A stretch of DNA of 42,620 nucleotides from Acidobacteriaceae bacterium (GCA_003165075.1 PLSM01000044.1:10407-53026), one strand, 5' to 3'. Shown: positions 17,828 through 27,105, counted from the stretch's first letter. A program made the numbers and translations. The notes: generated from the sequence alone by a model not told the origin.

Positions 17828-18237
17828 CACATCTTTCTCCCTGTGCGCAGGTTGTGGGCGTCCACGGCAGAGATCACATTCAGCAGCCCCGCCACCACGA
17901 TAAACTGTGTGCCATAGTCGGCCGTGGTCACCTGCACCGTGTCCGCGCCCAGGCCCATCATGCGGCTCACCACGTAGAGCAGCCCGTTGCCCAGGTCGCC
18001 TGCCAGTCCCAGCATGTGCAGGATATCGTGCGCGTTGGCGTACACTTTCCCCTGCATCGCGATACCCAGGGCAAACATGCCCAGGATCGAGACCGCCAGC
18101 AGCGCCCCCCGGCCCCACTTCCGCAGCAAAAAATGCCCTGCGCCCGGCACCAGCCATCCGGCAATCAGCGGCAGATAGACAAATCCCGGTTGCGTTTTCT
18201 GTGTCGCCGCTGCAGTCTTGTTTTCCGTTGCGTCCAT
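17827..18237 (-). CDS. DUF6677-like membrane protein
   Basis: A 136-residue protein with a TM2-like beginning: LIAGWLVPGAGHFLLRKWGRGALLAVSILGMFALGIAM gives two helices joined by a basic turn. A third amphipathic segment follows (AGDLGNGLLYVVSRMMGLG) and a last helix (YGTQFIVVAGLLNVISAVDAHNLRTGR). This layout fits the DUF6677 family of Acidobacteria; no biochemical role is established that I know of. The ATG at 18237 is preferred over a GTG at 18258, although the purine-rich GAAGAGGA sits very close to it. It is coupled by TGATG to the next small membrane protein and follows an M24 peptidase gene. Confidence 0.75.
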   Translation of the reverse strand: MDATENKTAAATQKTQPGFVYLPLIAGWLVPGAGHFLLRKWGRGALLAVSILGMFALGIAMQGKVYANAHDILHMLGLAGDLGNGLLYVVSRMMGLGADTVQVTTADYGTQFIVVAGLLNVISAVDAHNLRTGRKM

Positions 18238-18298
18238 TCCTCTTCGACTATATCGCACCGAGGCGAGGCTCAGTTTCCGGTACGAACGATTCCGGCCT

Positions 18299-19480
18299 TC
18301 AGATCCTTACCAGCTCCGTCTGCACGCGTCCTGTGACCCTCGCCTTCCCCGGAGCAGTGATCATATTCACTTCGCTGCGCACGCCGAACTCGGGCAGATA
18401 AATCCCCGGCTCGACTGAAAAGCAGGTGTTCGGCAGCAGCAGGCGCTCGTCGTGGGTCTCCAGATTGTCGAGGTGCGCGCCCGGCCCGTGCAGTTCCCGG
18501 GCAATGTTATGCCCCGTGCGGTGGGTGAAATACTGACCCAGCCCCGCCGCCCCAATCACCCTCCGCGCCGCGTCGTCGGCCTCAAACCCGCGAATGGGCC
18601 GGCTCTCGGCAAAGGCTGTCTCCACGGCTTTGATCGCCGCGTCGCGCGCGTTGCGCACCGTCTCAAATATCAACTGCTCGTGTTCGGCAGGCTCGCGCCC
18701 CACTACCGCGGTCCACGTAATGTCGTAATAAATGCTGTCCGGCGCATCCACCCGGCCCCAGATGTCAATGAGTACAAAGTCGCCCCTGCGAATGGGCGCG
18801 GAGCGTTCGCGAGTGGGTTCATAGTGCGAGTCGGAGCTGTGGGCCCCGACGCTCACATTGGGGCCGTTCTCCCAGACCAGCCCCTCACGGCGCATGGCGT
18901 CGCTGAGCCAAACCATCAGGTCGAACTCAGACATATCACCCCCGCCGCCCCATGAAGGCCGCAGCCGCTGCCCGATCTCGCGCCAACCCTCGGCCAGAAC
19001 TGCATCGATGGCCTGCTGCGCAAGGAAGTGGGTGCGCACCTGCTCCTCGGTCAGTACTGCTTCGAACTGACTCACCAGGTCGGCTGAGCTCACAACCTGC
19101 TTGCCCAGCCCGCGCACAAACTCCACCGTCCCGGCATCCGCCATCGAGACGTACATAATGTCATTGTTGGGTGAGTACTGCATGGCTACACGCCGCGCAT
19201 CGCCCAGCATCGCGGCCAGCCCCGCCGCCAGCTCCTGCCAACTGGAGTAAAGCCCCTTCGACCCGGGCAGGGTATCCAGCCGCCCCTGCTCCACGCGATG
19301 CACCAGCTTGCGTGGCTCTCCCTCGGCAGGCACATAGTAGTACCAGCGCCGCGTCACATGCGCCTTTGCGTCGAGGCCTAGAATGCGCTCGCCGATGGGA
19401 TCACGATGATGATGGTCGTAGAACAGCCAGCCGTCATGGCCAGCTTCGCTGAGCGCCGCTTGAATTTCCTCTAGGTTCAT
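18299..19480 (-). CDS. M24-family metallopeptidase (Xaa-Pro aminopeptidase-like)
   Basis: A 393-residue cytoplasmic pita-bread-fold peptidase. The five metal ligands can be traced: Asp in FVLIDIWG, Asp in YYDITW, His in HRTGHNIA, Glu in FSVEPGIYLPEFG, and Glu in VRSEVN. The N-terminal 150 residues form a creatinase-like domain (DGWLFYDHHHRDP at the start). This suggests an aminopeptidase acting on Xaa-Pro peptides, though creatinase-like or DddP-like hydrolases share the fold. It begins 47 bases after the STAS gene and may be read through from the rsb-like cluster. Confidence 0.88.
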   Translation of the reverse strand: MNLEEIQAALSEAGHDGWLFYDHHHRDPIGERILGLDAKAHVTRRWYYYVPAEGEPRKLVHRVEQGRLDTLPGSKGLYSSWQELAAGLAAMLGDARRVAMQYSPNNDIMYVSMADAGTVEFVRGLGKQVVSSADLVSQFEAVLTEEQVRTHFLAQQAIDAVLAEGWREIGQRLRPSWGGGGDMSEFDLMVWLSDAMRREGLVWENGPNVSVGAHSSDSHYEPTRERSAPIRRGDFVLIDIWGRVDAPDSIYYDITWTAVVGREPAEHEQLIFETVRNARDAAIKAVETAFAESRPIRGFEADDAARRVIGAAGLGQYFTHRTGHNIARELHGPGAHLDNLETHDERLLLPNTCFSVEPGIYLPEFGVRSEVNMITAPGKARVTGRVQTELVRI

Positions 19481-19527
19481 ACCGGCAATTTTACGCGGGC
19501 TATGCAGAGAAGGGCATATGCGTGCAG

Positions 19528-19887
19528 TTACAGCGCTGCCAGCGCTTCCGTCTGGCCGGGGAAGAGCCCCGCATATTTGGTGATGCCCACCATGGTGAAC
19601 ACTTTGGTGAAGTGTGCCGACAGCCCGAAAGCATAGACCTTCTGCCCGGAGTTCGCAGCTTCGATCAGCATCTGGATCACCAGCGCGATGCCGCTTGAAT
19701 TGATGTAGTCCACCTTTGTGAAGTCCAGCAGAACCAGCTTTGCCGTCTCTTTGGGCAAAGCCTGATAGCTGCCCAGAACAGCTTCTTTCGAAGTGCTGGC
19801 GATGTCGCCTTCGAAGCGGAGTACCGTGACCGGATGTCCGGCCGGGGAGGTAAGCTGATCAACGCGCGCCTTGGTTTCGCTCTGCAC
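19528..19887 (-). CDS. STAS-domain anti-sigma factor antagonist (RsbV-like)
   Basis: A 119-residue STAS protein. The core strand-helix pattern is clear: VTVLRFEGDIAST, LVLLDFTKVDYINSSGIALVIQML, and VYAFGLSAHFTKVFTMVGI. The phosphorylatable serine is expected in YINSSGIAL (about residues 75-83). In partner switching, the unphosphorylated form binds the RsbW-like kinase and frees its target. The start is probably GTG at 19887 with GGAG about ten bases upstream; an open frame reaching 19986 overlaps the upstream kinase gene and is not preferred. It follows the kinase gene by 26 bases. Confidence 0.85.
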   Translation of the reverse strand: MQSETKARVDQLTSPAGHPVTVLRFEGDIASTSKEAVLGSYQALPKETAKLVLLDFTKVDYINSSGIALVIQMLIEAANSGQKVYAFGLSAHFTKVFTMVGITKYAGLFPGQTEALAAL

Positions 19888-19913
19888 GATCTGGTGTCTC
19901 CGTTCTGTTAGTG

Positions 19914-20360
19914 TTATTCCGCTACTTTGTCCAGGCGAATGACCAGCCGGACGTAGCTGCTTTTGCCGTTGGACCCCTTCACCCACTCTGCCTCGTCCAC
20001 CAGTGCCTGAATCAGAAACATGCCCATGCCGCGGGGATCTTCCTCTCCATGAATCTTGCGGTCGATGTCGGGTTTGGGAGGTAGACCCTTCAGTCCCTTG
20101 CCATCGTCGATGACCTTGACCTCCAACTGGTCGTCGCCGGCGGAAAGCACGACGCCCACAGACAGCCCCTCGTTGAGCCGGTTGCCGTGTTCAATGGCGT
20201 TAATACACGCCTCGGCAACCGCGGTCTTCAGGTCGTCCACGCGGTCTTCGCGGAAACCCATCAGCTTGGCCACCGCTGCCGCTGTACTCATGGCCACTTT
20301 CTCATAGCCGAGTCGCGAGGGCAGCCTCACCTCAACGCAGGTGGATTTCACGTTGGTCAT
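19914..20360 (-). CDS. RsbW-like anti-sigma factor / serine-protein kinase (HATPase_c)
   Basis: A 148-residue GHKL ATPase-fold protein that should phosphorylate the STAS antagonist and sequester a sigma factor or another partner. The N-box appears as AVAEACINAIEHGN (about residues 50-63), the G1 box as VIDDGKGL, and the G2 region as RGMGMFLIQALVDE. The ATG at 20360 overlaps the upstream phosphatase stop codon (ATGA), and GGAG lies eight bases before it. No sigma factor gene is adjacent, so the output may not be a classical sigma-B type. Confidence 0.88.
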   Translation of the reverse strand: MTNVKSTCVEVRLPSRLGYEKVAMSTAAAVAKLMGFREDRVDDLKTAVAEACINAIEHGNRLNEGLSVGVVLSAGDDQLEVKVIDDGKGLKGLPPKPDIDRKIHGEEDPRGMGMFLIQALVDEAEWVKGSNGKSSYVRLVIRLDKVAE

Positions 20361-21535
20361 GCTTGCATCTCCGTCAACCGCGCTCCCCGGCACAACGCCA
20401 GAGCGGTCATATCGTCACCTTGTGGGCCACCCTGCGAAAATTCTTCCAAAGCAGTCCACAATGCACCGAGAATATCATCTGCCTTGTCTGCGTCGCACTT
20501 AGAAAACACATTTAGCAGCCTTTCTGAGCCGAATTCCTCTTCTCCCTTGAAGACTTCAGTGAGTCCGTCGGTGTAGAAGAGCAGCCTTGTCCCCGGTGTG
20601 AACCCGTATTTCTCGCTGGAGTAGTGCATTCCCGGCAGCAGCCCCAGCGGCGTACCGGTCGACTCGAATTGCCTCAACTCGCCGCCCGGTGCCATGACGA
20701 ACCCAGGATTGTGCCCGGCGTTCACCACTTCCAGATCTCCCGATGCGGGGTGAAGTCTCAGAAAGATCGCCGTCACATAGCGCCGTCGCGCTTCTTCGCC
20801 TTCGGCCCAGTGGTGCTGGTTCATGCGTTCGGCCAACTCATCCAGCGGCAGACCGGTGATCGCGATGGCCCTGAAAGCCGCCCTGAAGCTGGTGGCCATG
20901 ATCGCCGATGCCATACCTTTGCCGGCCACGTCAGCCACCGCCATCAGCAGGCTGCCGTCAGGCTGCTCCACAATGTCCAGGTAGTCGCCGCCTACCTCAT
21001 AACAGGTGTCGGAGCGGAAGGCCACCGAGTAGCCTGCGATCGAGGGCAACGTCTGCGGCAGCAGGGACCGCTGAATATTGCGCGCCGCATCCATGTCCTG
21101 CTGCACCCGCGCCCACTGCAGATTGCGCTCGTGGTTGCGGGCGTTCTCCAGGGCCACCGCGGCCTGCAGCGCCAGCCCTTCAAGGAAGTCGGACTCGTAG
21201 AGCGTTAGATCGCGCCCCTCGGGAGCCGCGACCACCAGCTCCGTCATGCGCTTCCCCTCGCGGTCCTGCAGAGGGTAGGTCGTAAGAGCCGTGCCTAACC
21301 CATCGGCCAAGGCGGGCTCGGGCACGTCGCCGTAGGAGAGCCCGGTTCCCGGAAACGCGGCGCCGGCCATCTCCAACTCGCGCACCACGATGCGCAGCAC
21401 CTGTTCCAGAACTTCGTTTTCGCGAATCGTCGAGTGGACCTGCCGCGAAGCCTCAAGCAGCGCCTGCAACCGCGCCACCTGTTGTTGCAGCTCAATCGTC
21501 TCCCCACTCCCCGGTAGCTGTACTCCAGCCGCCAT
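20357..21535 (-). CDS. PP2C-family serine phosphatase with N-terminal sensory region (RsbU/SpoIIE-like)
   Basis: A 392-residue phosphatase expected to dephosphorylate the STAS antagonist and so activate the switch. Residues about 15-140 form a coiled-coil start and a GAF-like domain (ASRQVHSTIRENEVLEQVL; LQAAVALENARNHERNL). The catalytic PP2C domain follows, with the metal-binding residues in EVGGDYLD, VADVAGKGMASA, NAGHNPGF, FYTDGLTE and QGDDMTALAL. There is no membrane segment, so the signal is cytoplasmic. It is the first gene of the rsbU-rsbW-rsbV-like run and overlaps the kinase gene by four bases. Confidence 0.9.
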   Translation of the reverse strand: MAAGVQLPGSGETIELQQQVARLQALLEASRQVHSTIRENEVLEQVLRIVVRELEMAGAAFPGTGLSYGDVPEPALADGLGTALTTYPLQDREGKRMTELVVAAPEGRDLTLYESDFLEGLALQAAVALENARNHERNLQWARVQQDMDAARNIQRSLLPQTLPSIAGYSVAFRSDTCYEVGGDYLDIVEQPDGSLLMAVADVAGKGMASAIMATSFRAAFRAIAITGLPLDELAERMNQHHWAEGEEARRRYVTAIFLRLHPASGDLEVVNAGHNPGFVMAPGGELRQFESTGTPLGLLPGMHYSSEKYGFTPGTRLLFYTDGLTEVFKGEEEFGSERLLNVFSKCDADKADDILGALWTALEEFSQGGPQGDDMTALALCRGARLTEMQA

Positions 21536-21667
21536 CCCCCTGACCTCCGTGGAGTTTCAATGTACCATGGCCGCAACGCTGCTGGCCCTGTCTTATTTGC
21601 GCTCACTAATTGGACTTGTCTCCCATGGGCCTCAATGATCGACAAGGCCTTCGGCGACGTTTCTGTC

Positions 21668-22333
21668 CTATGGGCGAACCATTTTCGCTATATCTCGAGT
21701 CTCCAGAATCCGCTTTCCACATCCTCGCCTGGCCACAGCCAGCATTGCCTGTCCAATCTCCCGCGTGGATAGAATCTGGTTTGGCAGTGCCCGGCGCAGC
21801 AAAGGAAACAGCGGCATGGCAACCTTGTAGAACACTCGGTAGGAGGGTGTCTTCGATTGAATGCCGTCCATGGGTTCAATGAACCCCGGGCGGAACATAT
21901 ACGCATTCAGCGGCAGCCGCAGCAGCGCATTTTCTGTTCGGCCCTTCACCCGCGCCCACATAATGGGCCCCCGTTCTGATCTATCGGTACCGGAGCCAGA
22001 CACGTAAATAAACGTCATCCCCGGATGAACCCGGCTCAGCGTCGTTGCCGCGGCCACGGCGAATCCATACGTGATGCGCTCGTAGTCGGCCTCCTTCATC
22101 CCGCTGGACGCAACGCCCAGGCAGAAAAAGCAAGCGTCAAAGCCGCCTAGCTCGCCTTCTATCCCCGTGTAATCCAACAAATCGCGCAGCACGATCTCCC
22201 GCAACTTCGGGTTGAGCGTGCCGGTTGCGGTGCGACCCACTGTTACCGCCAAATCCACCTCAGCGTCTTGCAGGCACTCTCGCAGCACCCCCTGGCCCAC
22301 CATCCCGGTTGCCCCAAACACAAGAACCTTCAT
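21668..22333 (-). CDS. NAD(P)-binding SDR-type protein (atypical, NmrA/HTATIP2-like)
   Basis: A 221-residue protein with a Rossmann fold opening MKVLVFGATGMVGQGV, the GxxGxxG dinucleotide motif. CFFCLGVASSG and MTFIYVSGSGTD mark strands 4 and 5. The catalytic Tyr/Lys pair of classical SDRs is not obvious (WARVKGRTENAL keeps the Lys), so it belongs with the atypical SDRs, where activity is often unclear. AGGGGG lies about nine bases before the ATG. It is transcribed away from the next STAS gene. Confidence 0.8.
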   Translation of the reverse strand: MKVLVFGATGMVGQGVLRECLQDAEVDLAVTVGRTATGTLNPKLREIVLRDLLDYTGIEGELGGFDACFFCLGVASSGMKEADYERITYGFAVAAATTLSRVHPGMTFIYVSGSGTDRSERGPIMWARVKGRTENALLRLPLNAYMFRPGFIEPMDGIQSKTPSYRVFYKVAMPLFPLLRRALPNQILSTREIGQAMLAVARRGCGKRILETRDIAKMVRP

Positions 22334-22505
22334 CGCGGATACCCCCTTGTCCGGTCATGACCAGCATACCCGCCTGTTTTCCGGGGCCGGGTCGAAACGA
22401 ATGCCAGTCAATTCCAACTTGCCCATCTCGTTCCCAACCGCTATAAGTGAACATCCCCCGGCGCCGGTCAACACTTCTTGAAAGGCTTCTACGAGGAACA
22501 GCCGA

Positions 22506-22859
22506 ATGCCAGATCAAACAGCCGCGTGCCTCCTCACGCTGGACATTGAACACAAGGGCGACGTGGCAGTGGTCAAATGCCATGGCAAATTGGTCTCAGA
22601 TGTGTCTGCCGGCCTTTACGCCAGGGTGAGCCGGCTGATTCCAGGCAGCAGGCGCATCGTGTTGGACCTGTCGGATTTAACCCACATCGACAGCATGGGT
22701 CTCGGTACGCTGGTGCGGCTATACGTTTCATCCCGGTCCGCAGGTTGCAGTTTGGAGCTTATCAACCTCGGCAAACGGGTTCGGGAGTTGCTGGGCCTCA
22801 CCCATCTGCTGTCGGTGTTTACCGTCATCGGCGAACACGGAGGCATGATCAGGCTTTGA
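22506..22859 (+). CDS. STAS-domain protein (second anti-sigma antagonist)
   Basis: A 117-residue stand-alone STAS domain: VAVVKCHGKLVSDVSAGLY, RRIVLDLSDLTHIDSMGLGTLVRLY, and LELINLGKRVRELLGLTHLLSVF. The site IDSMGLG keeps the serine (about residue 63) that the kinase phosphorylates. GAGGAA precedes the ATG. It lies less than 1 kb from the start of the rsbU-W-V-like run but is transcribed in the opposite direction, so it may feed into the same kinase. That link is inference. Confidence 0.88.
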   Translation: MPDQTAACLLTLDIEHKGDVAVVKCHGKLVSDVSAGLYARVSRLIPGSRRIVLDLSDLTHIDSMGLGTLVRLYVSSRSAGCSLELINLGKRVRELLGLTHLLSVFTVIGEHGGMIRL

Positions 22860-22944
22860 CTGCGGGGCTTCTGTCTGTATTCAGCCTTGATCAACGTGCC
22901 TGTGCAGTGGGAGCCTACAGCCCCACTGATTTATCCTTCCATCG

Positions 22945-23718
22945 ATGCCCCAGACCCTCTCCGTCGCGATGATCGCTATGAATGAGGAGGCGAACCTACC
23001 CCGCACTCTCGAGAGTGTCCGCTGGGCCGACGAGATCATCCTTGTCGATTCGGGCTCGCAAGACCGCACCATCGACATTGCCAAATACTTCGGCGCCAAG
23101 ACCAGCTACCATGCCTTCGGCGGTCACGGCGAACAGAAGAATGTGGCCCTCGACCTCTGCACCTCCGACTGGATCCTCTTGCTTGACGCCGATGAGGTGT
23201 TAACGCCGGCCCTCCAAGCCGAGATTCGAGAGCTGCTTAGCGGCGAGCCCAAATACAGCGCTTACTGGATTCCCCGGCTTAACCTCTACTTTGGCCGCTG
23301 GATGCACCACGGAGGCTTTTATCCTGACCACAAGTTGCGTCTCTTCCGGCGTGGGTCAGCGCGGCTCAGCGAAGGCGTCGGCCCGCACAGCACGCCGCAA
23401 TTCACGGGTCCCAAAGGCAAGCTTCGGAACGACATGCTCCACTATGCCTATCCCACTCTGGACATCTATCTGGAGCACATGAACCGCTATAGCTCCGAAA
23501 TCGCCAAGCTGCTCCACCAGCGGGGCCGCATCAGCAAGTCTCTTCCCGCTTTCATAGGAAATGCGGTCCTGAATCCTGCCGCGACGTTTGCCTACAACTA
23601 TTTCTTCCGCCTGGGCTTTCTGGATGGCCGCGAGGGCCTGCTCCTGCACCTCAACCACTCCGTTTACATCCACTGGAAGTTCATCAAAGCCTGGCGGCTC
23701 GGGCTGGGGCAGGAATAG
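22945..23718 (+). CDS. GT2-family glycosyltransferase (LPS core WaaE/KdtX-like)
   Basis: A 257-residue cytoplasmic inverting glycosyltransferase. The opening reads LSVAMIAMNEEANLPRTLESV, the UDP-sugar site is IILVDSGSQDRT, and the DxD-type motif is LLLDADEVLTP (about residues 75-85). PRLNLYFGRWMHHGGFYPDHKLRLFRRG matches the WaaE/KdtX-type branch that adds glucose to LPS core, and residues after 200 form an amphipathic C-terminal tail. The acceptor is inferred only from that likeness. No good ribosome binding site precedes the ATG. It lies 85 bases after the STAS gene on the same strand. Confidence 0.85.
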   Translation: MPQTLSVAMIAMNEEANLPRTLESVRWADEIILVDSGSQDRTIDIAKYFGAKTSYHAFGGHGEQKNVALDLCTSDWILLLDADEVLTPALQAEIRELLSGEPKYSAYWIPRLNLYFGRWMHHGGFYPDHKLRLFRRGSARLSEGVGPHSTPQFTGPKGKLRNDMLHYAYPTLDIYLEHMNRYSSEIAKLLHQRGRISKSLPAFIGNAVLNPAATFAYNYFFRLGFLDGREGLLLHLNHSVYIHWKFIKAWRLGLGQE

Positions 23719-23818
23719 CGACATTCCCTACGCGCGGCCCGGCATAATATAAGCTCTTACTCGCGTGCTGCCGCGCGCAGCCCGCTTGTGGAATTTCACT
23801 CAAGAGGTTTGTCCGCCA

Positions 23819-24502
23819 ATGCTCGAAGTTCATCTGCCCCACAAGCCGATTCATGGGGTTTGGGAGTTCTTCCTTCACCTCTTCACGATTACTATCGGCC
23901 TGCTGATCGCCACGCAGATCGAGAGCTGTGTGGAGTGGCGCCATCATGTCCATCTCGCTGAAGAGGCGCGGACGCAATTGCGGATCGAGATCGAGAACAA
24001 TCTCAAGGACCTGAAGCAGGCGCAACCCGAGCTTGCACAGTGGCGCAAGGCCATTGACGACGACCTGGAAGCGATGCAGCGTATTCAGGAGCGCCCGGAA
24101 GAGCCGAAGAATCAGCACACTCATCTCTCCGTTAATTTCAGTTCTATGTCGCTGCGGGATACGGCTTGGAGGACGGCGCAATCCACGGGCGCGCTGGGCT
24201 ACATGCCGTATGAAGAGGCGGAACGGTATGCCAATGTCTATCAGGCGGAGCAGGCGTTGCTGGCCATGGAGGACAAGCCCCTCGAGGATGCGACCGACAT
24301 CCACGGGCTCATCACACGGTTTCACTGGGGCGACAAAAGCAGGATTACCAGGGAGCAGGCCGATATTCTCGCGGAGCGGTTCGGCCGGATGAGATTGCAT
24401 CTGCTCACCGGAGACCTGCTGCTGAAAGAGAGCATCGAAGTCAGCGAGGCGTTCCTACAAAACCGGCCGTTCCAAAGCAACTTCGAACAGGGGTTCCGCT
24501 AA
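23819..24502 (+). CDS. Membrane-anchored coiled-coil protein of unknown function
   Basis: A 227-residue protein. The N-terminus, LEVHLPHKPIHGVWEFFLHLFTITIGLLIATQIE, has one membrane helix preceded by the HxPHxPxHG-type motif that I recognise from a widespread family of unknown function. A long, charged, mostly helical region follows (residues about 40-227), with coiled-coil-like stretches such as EEARTQLRIEIENNLKDLKQAQPELAQWRKAIDDDLEAM. No catalytic motif is visible. The start at 23819 fits the family better than an upstream GTG at 23765. It may scaffold or sense at the inner membrane; this is a guess. Confidence 0.65.
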   Translation: MLEVHLPHKPIHGVWEFFLHLFTITIGLLIATQIESCVEWRHHVHLAEEARTQLRIEIENNLKDLKQAQPELAQWRKAIDDDLEAMQRIQERPEEPKNQHTHLSVNFSSMSLRDTAWRTAQSTGALGYMPYEEAERYANVYQAEQALLAMEDKPLEDATDIHGLITRFHWGDKSRITREQADILAERFGRMRLHLLTGDLLLKESIEVSEAFLQNRPFQSNFEQGFR

Positions 24503-24560
24503 TCCGGCGTCGCCTTACCTTCACCCTGACCTCGGATAGCTCTCAGCTGACTACTGACAG

Positions 24561-25040
24561 CTAAATGTGGCAGCTTGCCTGCCCGCGCTTGGCCAAATAC
24601 CGCTGGTGGTATTCCTCCGCGCGCCAGAAGGTCTGCGCAGGCTCAACCTTGGTAACGATCCGCTTGGGTCTGAATTGCCCCTCGGCGGTCAACTGCTGGA
24701 TCTTGGCCTCGGCCTGCGCCCTTTGGTACGGCGTGTGGAAGAAAATGGCCGAGCGGTACTGCGTGCCCCAGTCGGGCCCTTGACGGTTCAGCGTGGTTGG
24801 GTCGTGTAGCGAGAAAAACGCATCCAGCAGCTGGCTGTAGCTCACCTGCGACGGGTCGAAGTCCACTTCGACAACCTCGGCGTGGCCTGTCTTGTCCGTG
24901 CACACGTCCTGATAGCAAGGCCGCTCCAAGGAACCACCCTCGTAGCCCACCGCCGTCGACAAGACTCCGGGGATGGCCGCAAACGCAACCTCAACGCCCC
25001 AGAAACACCCTGCCCCCAATGTAGCTTTTTCAATCCTCAT
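24561..25040 (-). CDS. msrA: Peptide methionine sulfoxide reductase A
   Basis: Reduces the S form of methionine sulfoxide in proteins and free methionine, a repair enzyme using thioredoxin. This 159-residue product has the catalytic Cys in GAGCFWGVE (residue 12), the conserved [12 protein letters not shown] region, [25 protein letters not shown], and a likely resolving Cys in the tail ASCHI. The frame stays open far upstream, but the ATG at 25040 gives the family's usual length and N-terminus. It follows rluB by 49 bases and probably ends an scpB-rluB-msrA transcription unit. Confidence 0.93.
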   Translation of the reverse strand: MRIEKATLGAGCFWGVEVAFAAIPGVLSTAVGYEGGSLERPCYQDVCTDKTGHAEVVEVDFDPSQVSYSQLLDAFFSLHDPTTLNRQGPDWGTQYRSAIFFHTPYQRAQAEAKIQQLTAEGQFRPKRIVTKVEPAQTFWRAEEYHQRYLAKRGQASCHI

Positions 25041-25089
25041 TGCAATTAAGATACGCGGAAGCGGCTTTGGGTAACAAATTGGAAGCCGT

Positions 25090-27105
25090 CTAGCCGCGCT
25101 TCTTGCCCCCCGGCTTGCCGCCTGGCCGTGGACCGGTACGCTTCGCTCCACCCGGCTTGCCTTTGTAGCTGGGCTTCGGCTTCCAGCCTGTCTTGCCTGC
25201 CGGGCGATGGCCTGCGCCCCCGGCCGCCGCAGGCCGGGCTCCGGCGCCATACGATCGTCCTGCGGGCTTGCCAGGTTTGCTGCTTGGACGTGCGCCGCCT
25301 GCGCGGGGTTTACCCGAGCTGGTGGTAAAAGGCCGACCCAGACCCGCCTCTCCGCGAGGAGGCCGTGCTGCCCCGTAAGCCCCTGCGCCAGTGCGACCTG
25401 GGCCGCTGGGATGGCGTTCATCACTACCACTTGGTCTGGGTCGATCGAACTTGGGACGATCAAACCTGGGCCGGTCAGAGACTGGTCGCTCAGGGCGGGG
25501 CCGGCCAGCCGGCGCACGGTCAAACCTAGGTCTGTCAGCACCCGGGCGGCCCGTCGCCGGGCGAGTATAGGGCGGACGGGCTGAACCTGGCCTACTCGTG
25601 CCGGGCTGCTCGGGCTCAACTGGATCGATCCGCAGCCTCGTCGGCTTCTTTCCGGAATATCCCTCGGCAGAATCCGGCTCATTACGAGGTGGTGCCGCTG
25701 GGCGTCGGAAATCCGGACGGTCGCCGCCGCCAGGCTTCTTCCATGCGGGCTTGGCTCCGTAGCTGTGGCCTGGGCCAGCGTCTCTTTTCCAGTCCTGCCG
25801 CGCTGGTGGCCGCGCAGGCCGGTCGTCCTTCTTCCACGCCGGCCGGTCAGTTGGCTTGCCCGTCGGTCTGTCGGCGCCGAACCTTGCCGGTCCTGCCCCG
25901 GTGCGTTGGGGCCTACCCTCGTCGCGAACCGGACCGCGTGCCGGACCCCGCCTTGGCGCTGCGCCCGCCGGAGGACGAAAACCCTCACCTTTGGAACGCA
26001 CAGGCCGGAAGGGCTTATTTGCCCCAAATGCTCTTTGCGGCCGAAGTTCTCCGGCACCCTCTGCCGGCGGCCGCACTTCTGCCGGCTTGATGGGGCGGGG
26101 CCGGCTGGGCCGCGGAGCCATGGTCGGCAATTGGGCGTCCAAAACATTGCGGCGGCGAACTTCCTTTGCCTTGGGTGTACGAAGCTTTCCCTCGGCAGCT
26201 CGCCGCAGCCCCGCCAGCTCATCCGGTGTCAGCTCGCGCAGCTCTCCCGGTTCCACGTCCAACACCAGCGGGCCATAGCCCACACGGCGAATCTTCTCTA
26301 CAAAGTGGCCGATCTCTTCGAACATCTTGCGCAACTCACGGTTGCGGCCCTCGATCAGCACCACCTCATACCAGGGATTGTCCCCCTGCCGCACCTGGCG
26401 GATCCGCGCCGGAGCCGTGCGCACCCGTCCCTCGCCCGCTTTGCCGCGCTCAATCGATACGCCCCCACGTAGGATCTCCAGTTCGTTCTCTGTGGGCTGG
26501 CCGCTCACCTTCACCAGGTAGGTCTTTTCTACGCCGGAAGCGGCCTTGGTCAGCTGGTTGGCCAGCTCGCCGTCATTGGTCACCACCAGCAGTCCTTCGC
26601 TCAGGTAGTCCAGCCGTCCCACCGGGTAGAGCCGCTCGCTCATTTTGGCAAAGAACTCCATCACCGTGCGCCGGCCTTCGGGGTCCTTTACTGTTGTCAC
26701 GTAGCCCCGGGGCTTGTTCAGCATGAAGTAGCGCAGGCGCTCAGAGCCGTGCAGCAGCTTGCCGTCCACGCGAATGTGGTCGCGCGCCCCATCGGCCTTG
26801 GTGCCCAACTCCGTCACCACTTTGCCGTTCACCTGCACGCGTCCCGCCGTAATCATCTCTTCGGCGCTGCGGCGGCTGGCCACTCCGGCTCGCGCCAGAA
26901 TCTTCTGCAACCTCTCGAGCTTCACCGGCGGGCGCGGTCCTGCCTCTTCTTTCACCTCGTCCACTACTTCGCTCTCTACTTGGGGCGCAATTTCAGCCGT
27001 CTCTTCGCTCGCGAGAGTGGTGTCGGCCTCTTTGGCTTGTATTGGCTCGTTCAGTTCAGGTTCACTTGCAGGCTCGTTCGCTTCGGTCTGACTATCGTCA
27101 GTCAT
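25090..27105 (-). CDS. rluB: 23S rRNA pseudouridine synthase RluB type, with long disordered tail
   Basis: RsuA/RluB-family enzyme that isomerises a uridine in 23S rRNA. Of 671 residues, about 1-60 form an acidic leader, 62-110 an S4 RNA-binding domain ([18 protein letters not shown]), and about 120-310 the catalytic domain with [12 protein letters not shown] and the catalytic Asp in [13 protein letters not shown] (Asp about residue 166). From about 330 to the end the protein is low-complexity and strongly basic, rich in Arg, Pro, Gly, Ala and Lys, with repeated RPxxDRPRF-like units. That tail is much longer than in E. coli RluB (about 290 residues in all). The ATG at 27105 overlaps the scpB end by eight bases. 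Confidence 0.9.
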   Translation of the reverse strand: MTDDSQTEANEPASEPELNEPIQAKEADTTLASEETAEIAPQVESEVVDEVKEEAGPRPPVKLERLQKILARAGVASRRSAEEMITAGRVQVNGKVVTELGTKADGARDHIRVDGKLLHGSERLRYFMLNKPRGYVTTVKDPEGRRTVMEFFAKMSERLYPVGRLDYLSEGLLVVTNDGELANQLTKAASGVEKTYLVKVSGQPTENELEILRGGVSIERGKAGEGRVRTAPARIRQVRQGDNPWYEVVLIEGRNRELRKMFEEIGHFVEKIRRVGYGPLVLDVEPGELRELTPDELAGLRRAAEGKLRTPKAKEVRRRNVLDAQLPTMAPRPSRPRPIKPAEVRPPAEGAGELRPQRAFGANKPFRPVRSKGEGFRPPAGAAPRRGPARGPVRDEGRPQRTGAGPARFGADRPTGKPTDRPAWKKDDRPARPPARQDWKRDAGPGHSYGAKPAWKKPGGGDRPDFRRPAAPPRNEPDSAEGYSGKKPTRLRIDPVEPEQPGTSRPGSARPPYTRPATGRPGADRPRFDRAPAGRPRPERPVSDRPRFDRPKFDRPRPSGSDERHPSGPGRTGAGAYGAARPPRGEAGLGRPFTTSSGKPRAGGARPSSKPGKPAGRSYGAGARPAAAGGAGHRPAGKTGWKPKPSYKGKPGGAKRTGPRPGGKPGGKKRG

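Noticed and set aside
25700..26480. Plus-strand frames antisense to rluB, up to 235 codons
   Set aside because: They are produced by the Arg/Pro/Gly codon repeats of the rluB tail on the other strand; composition is extreme and no domain is recognised.
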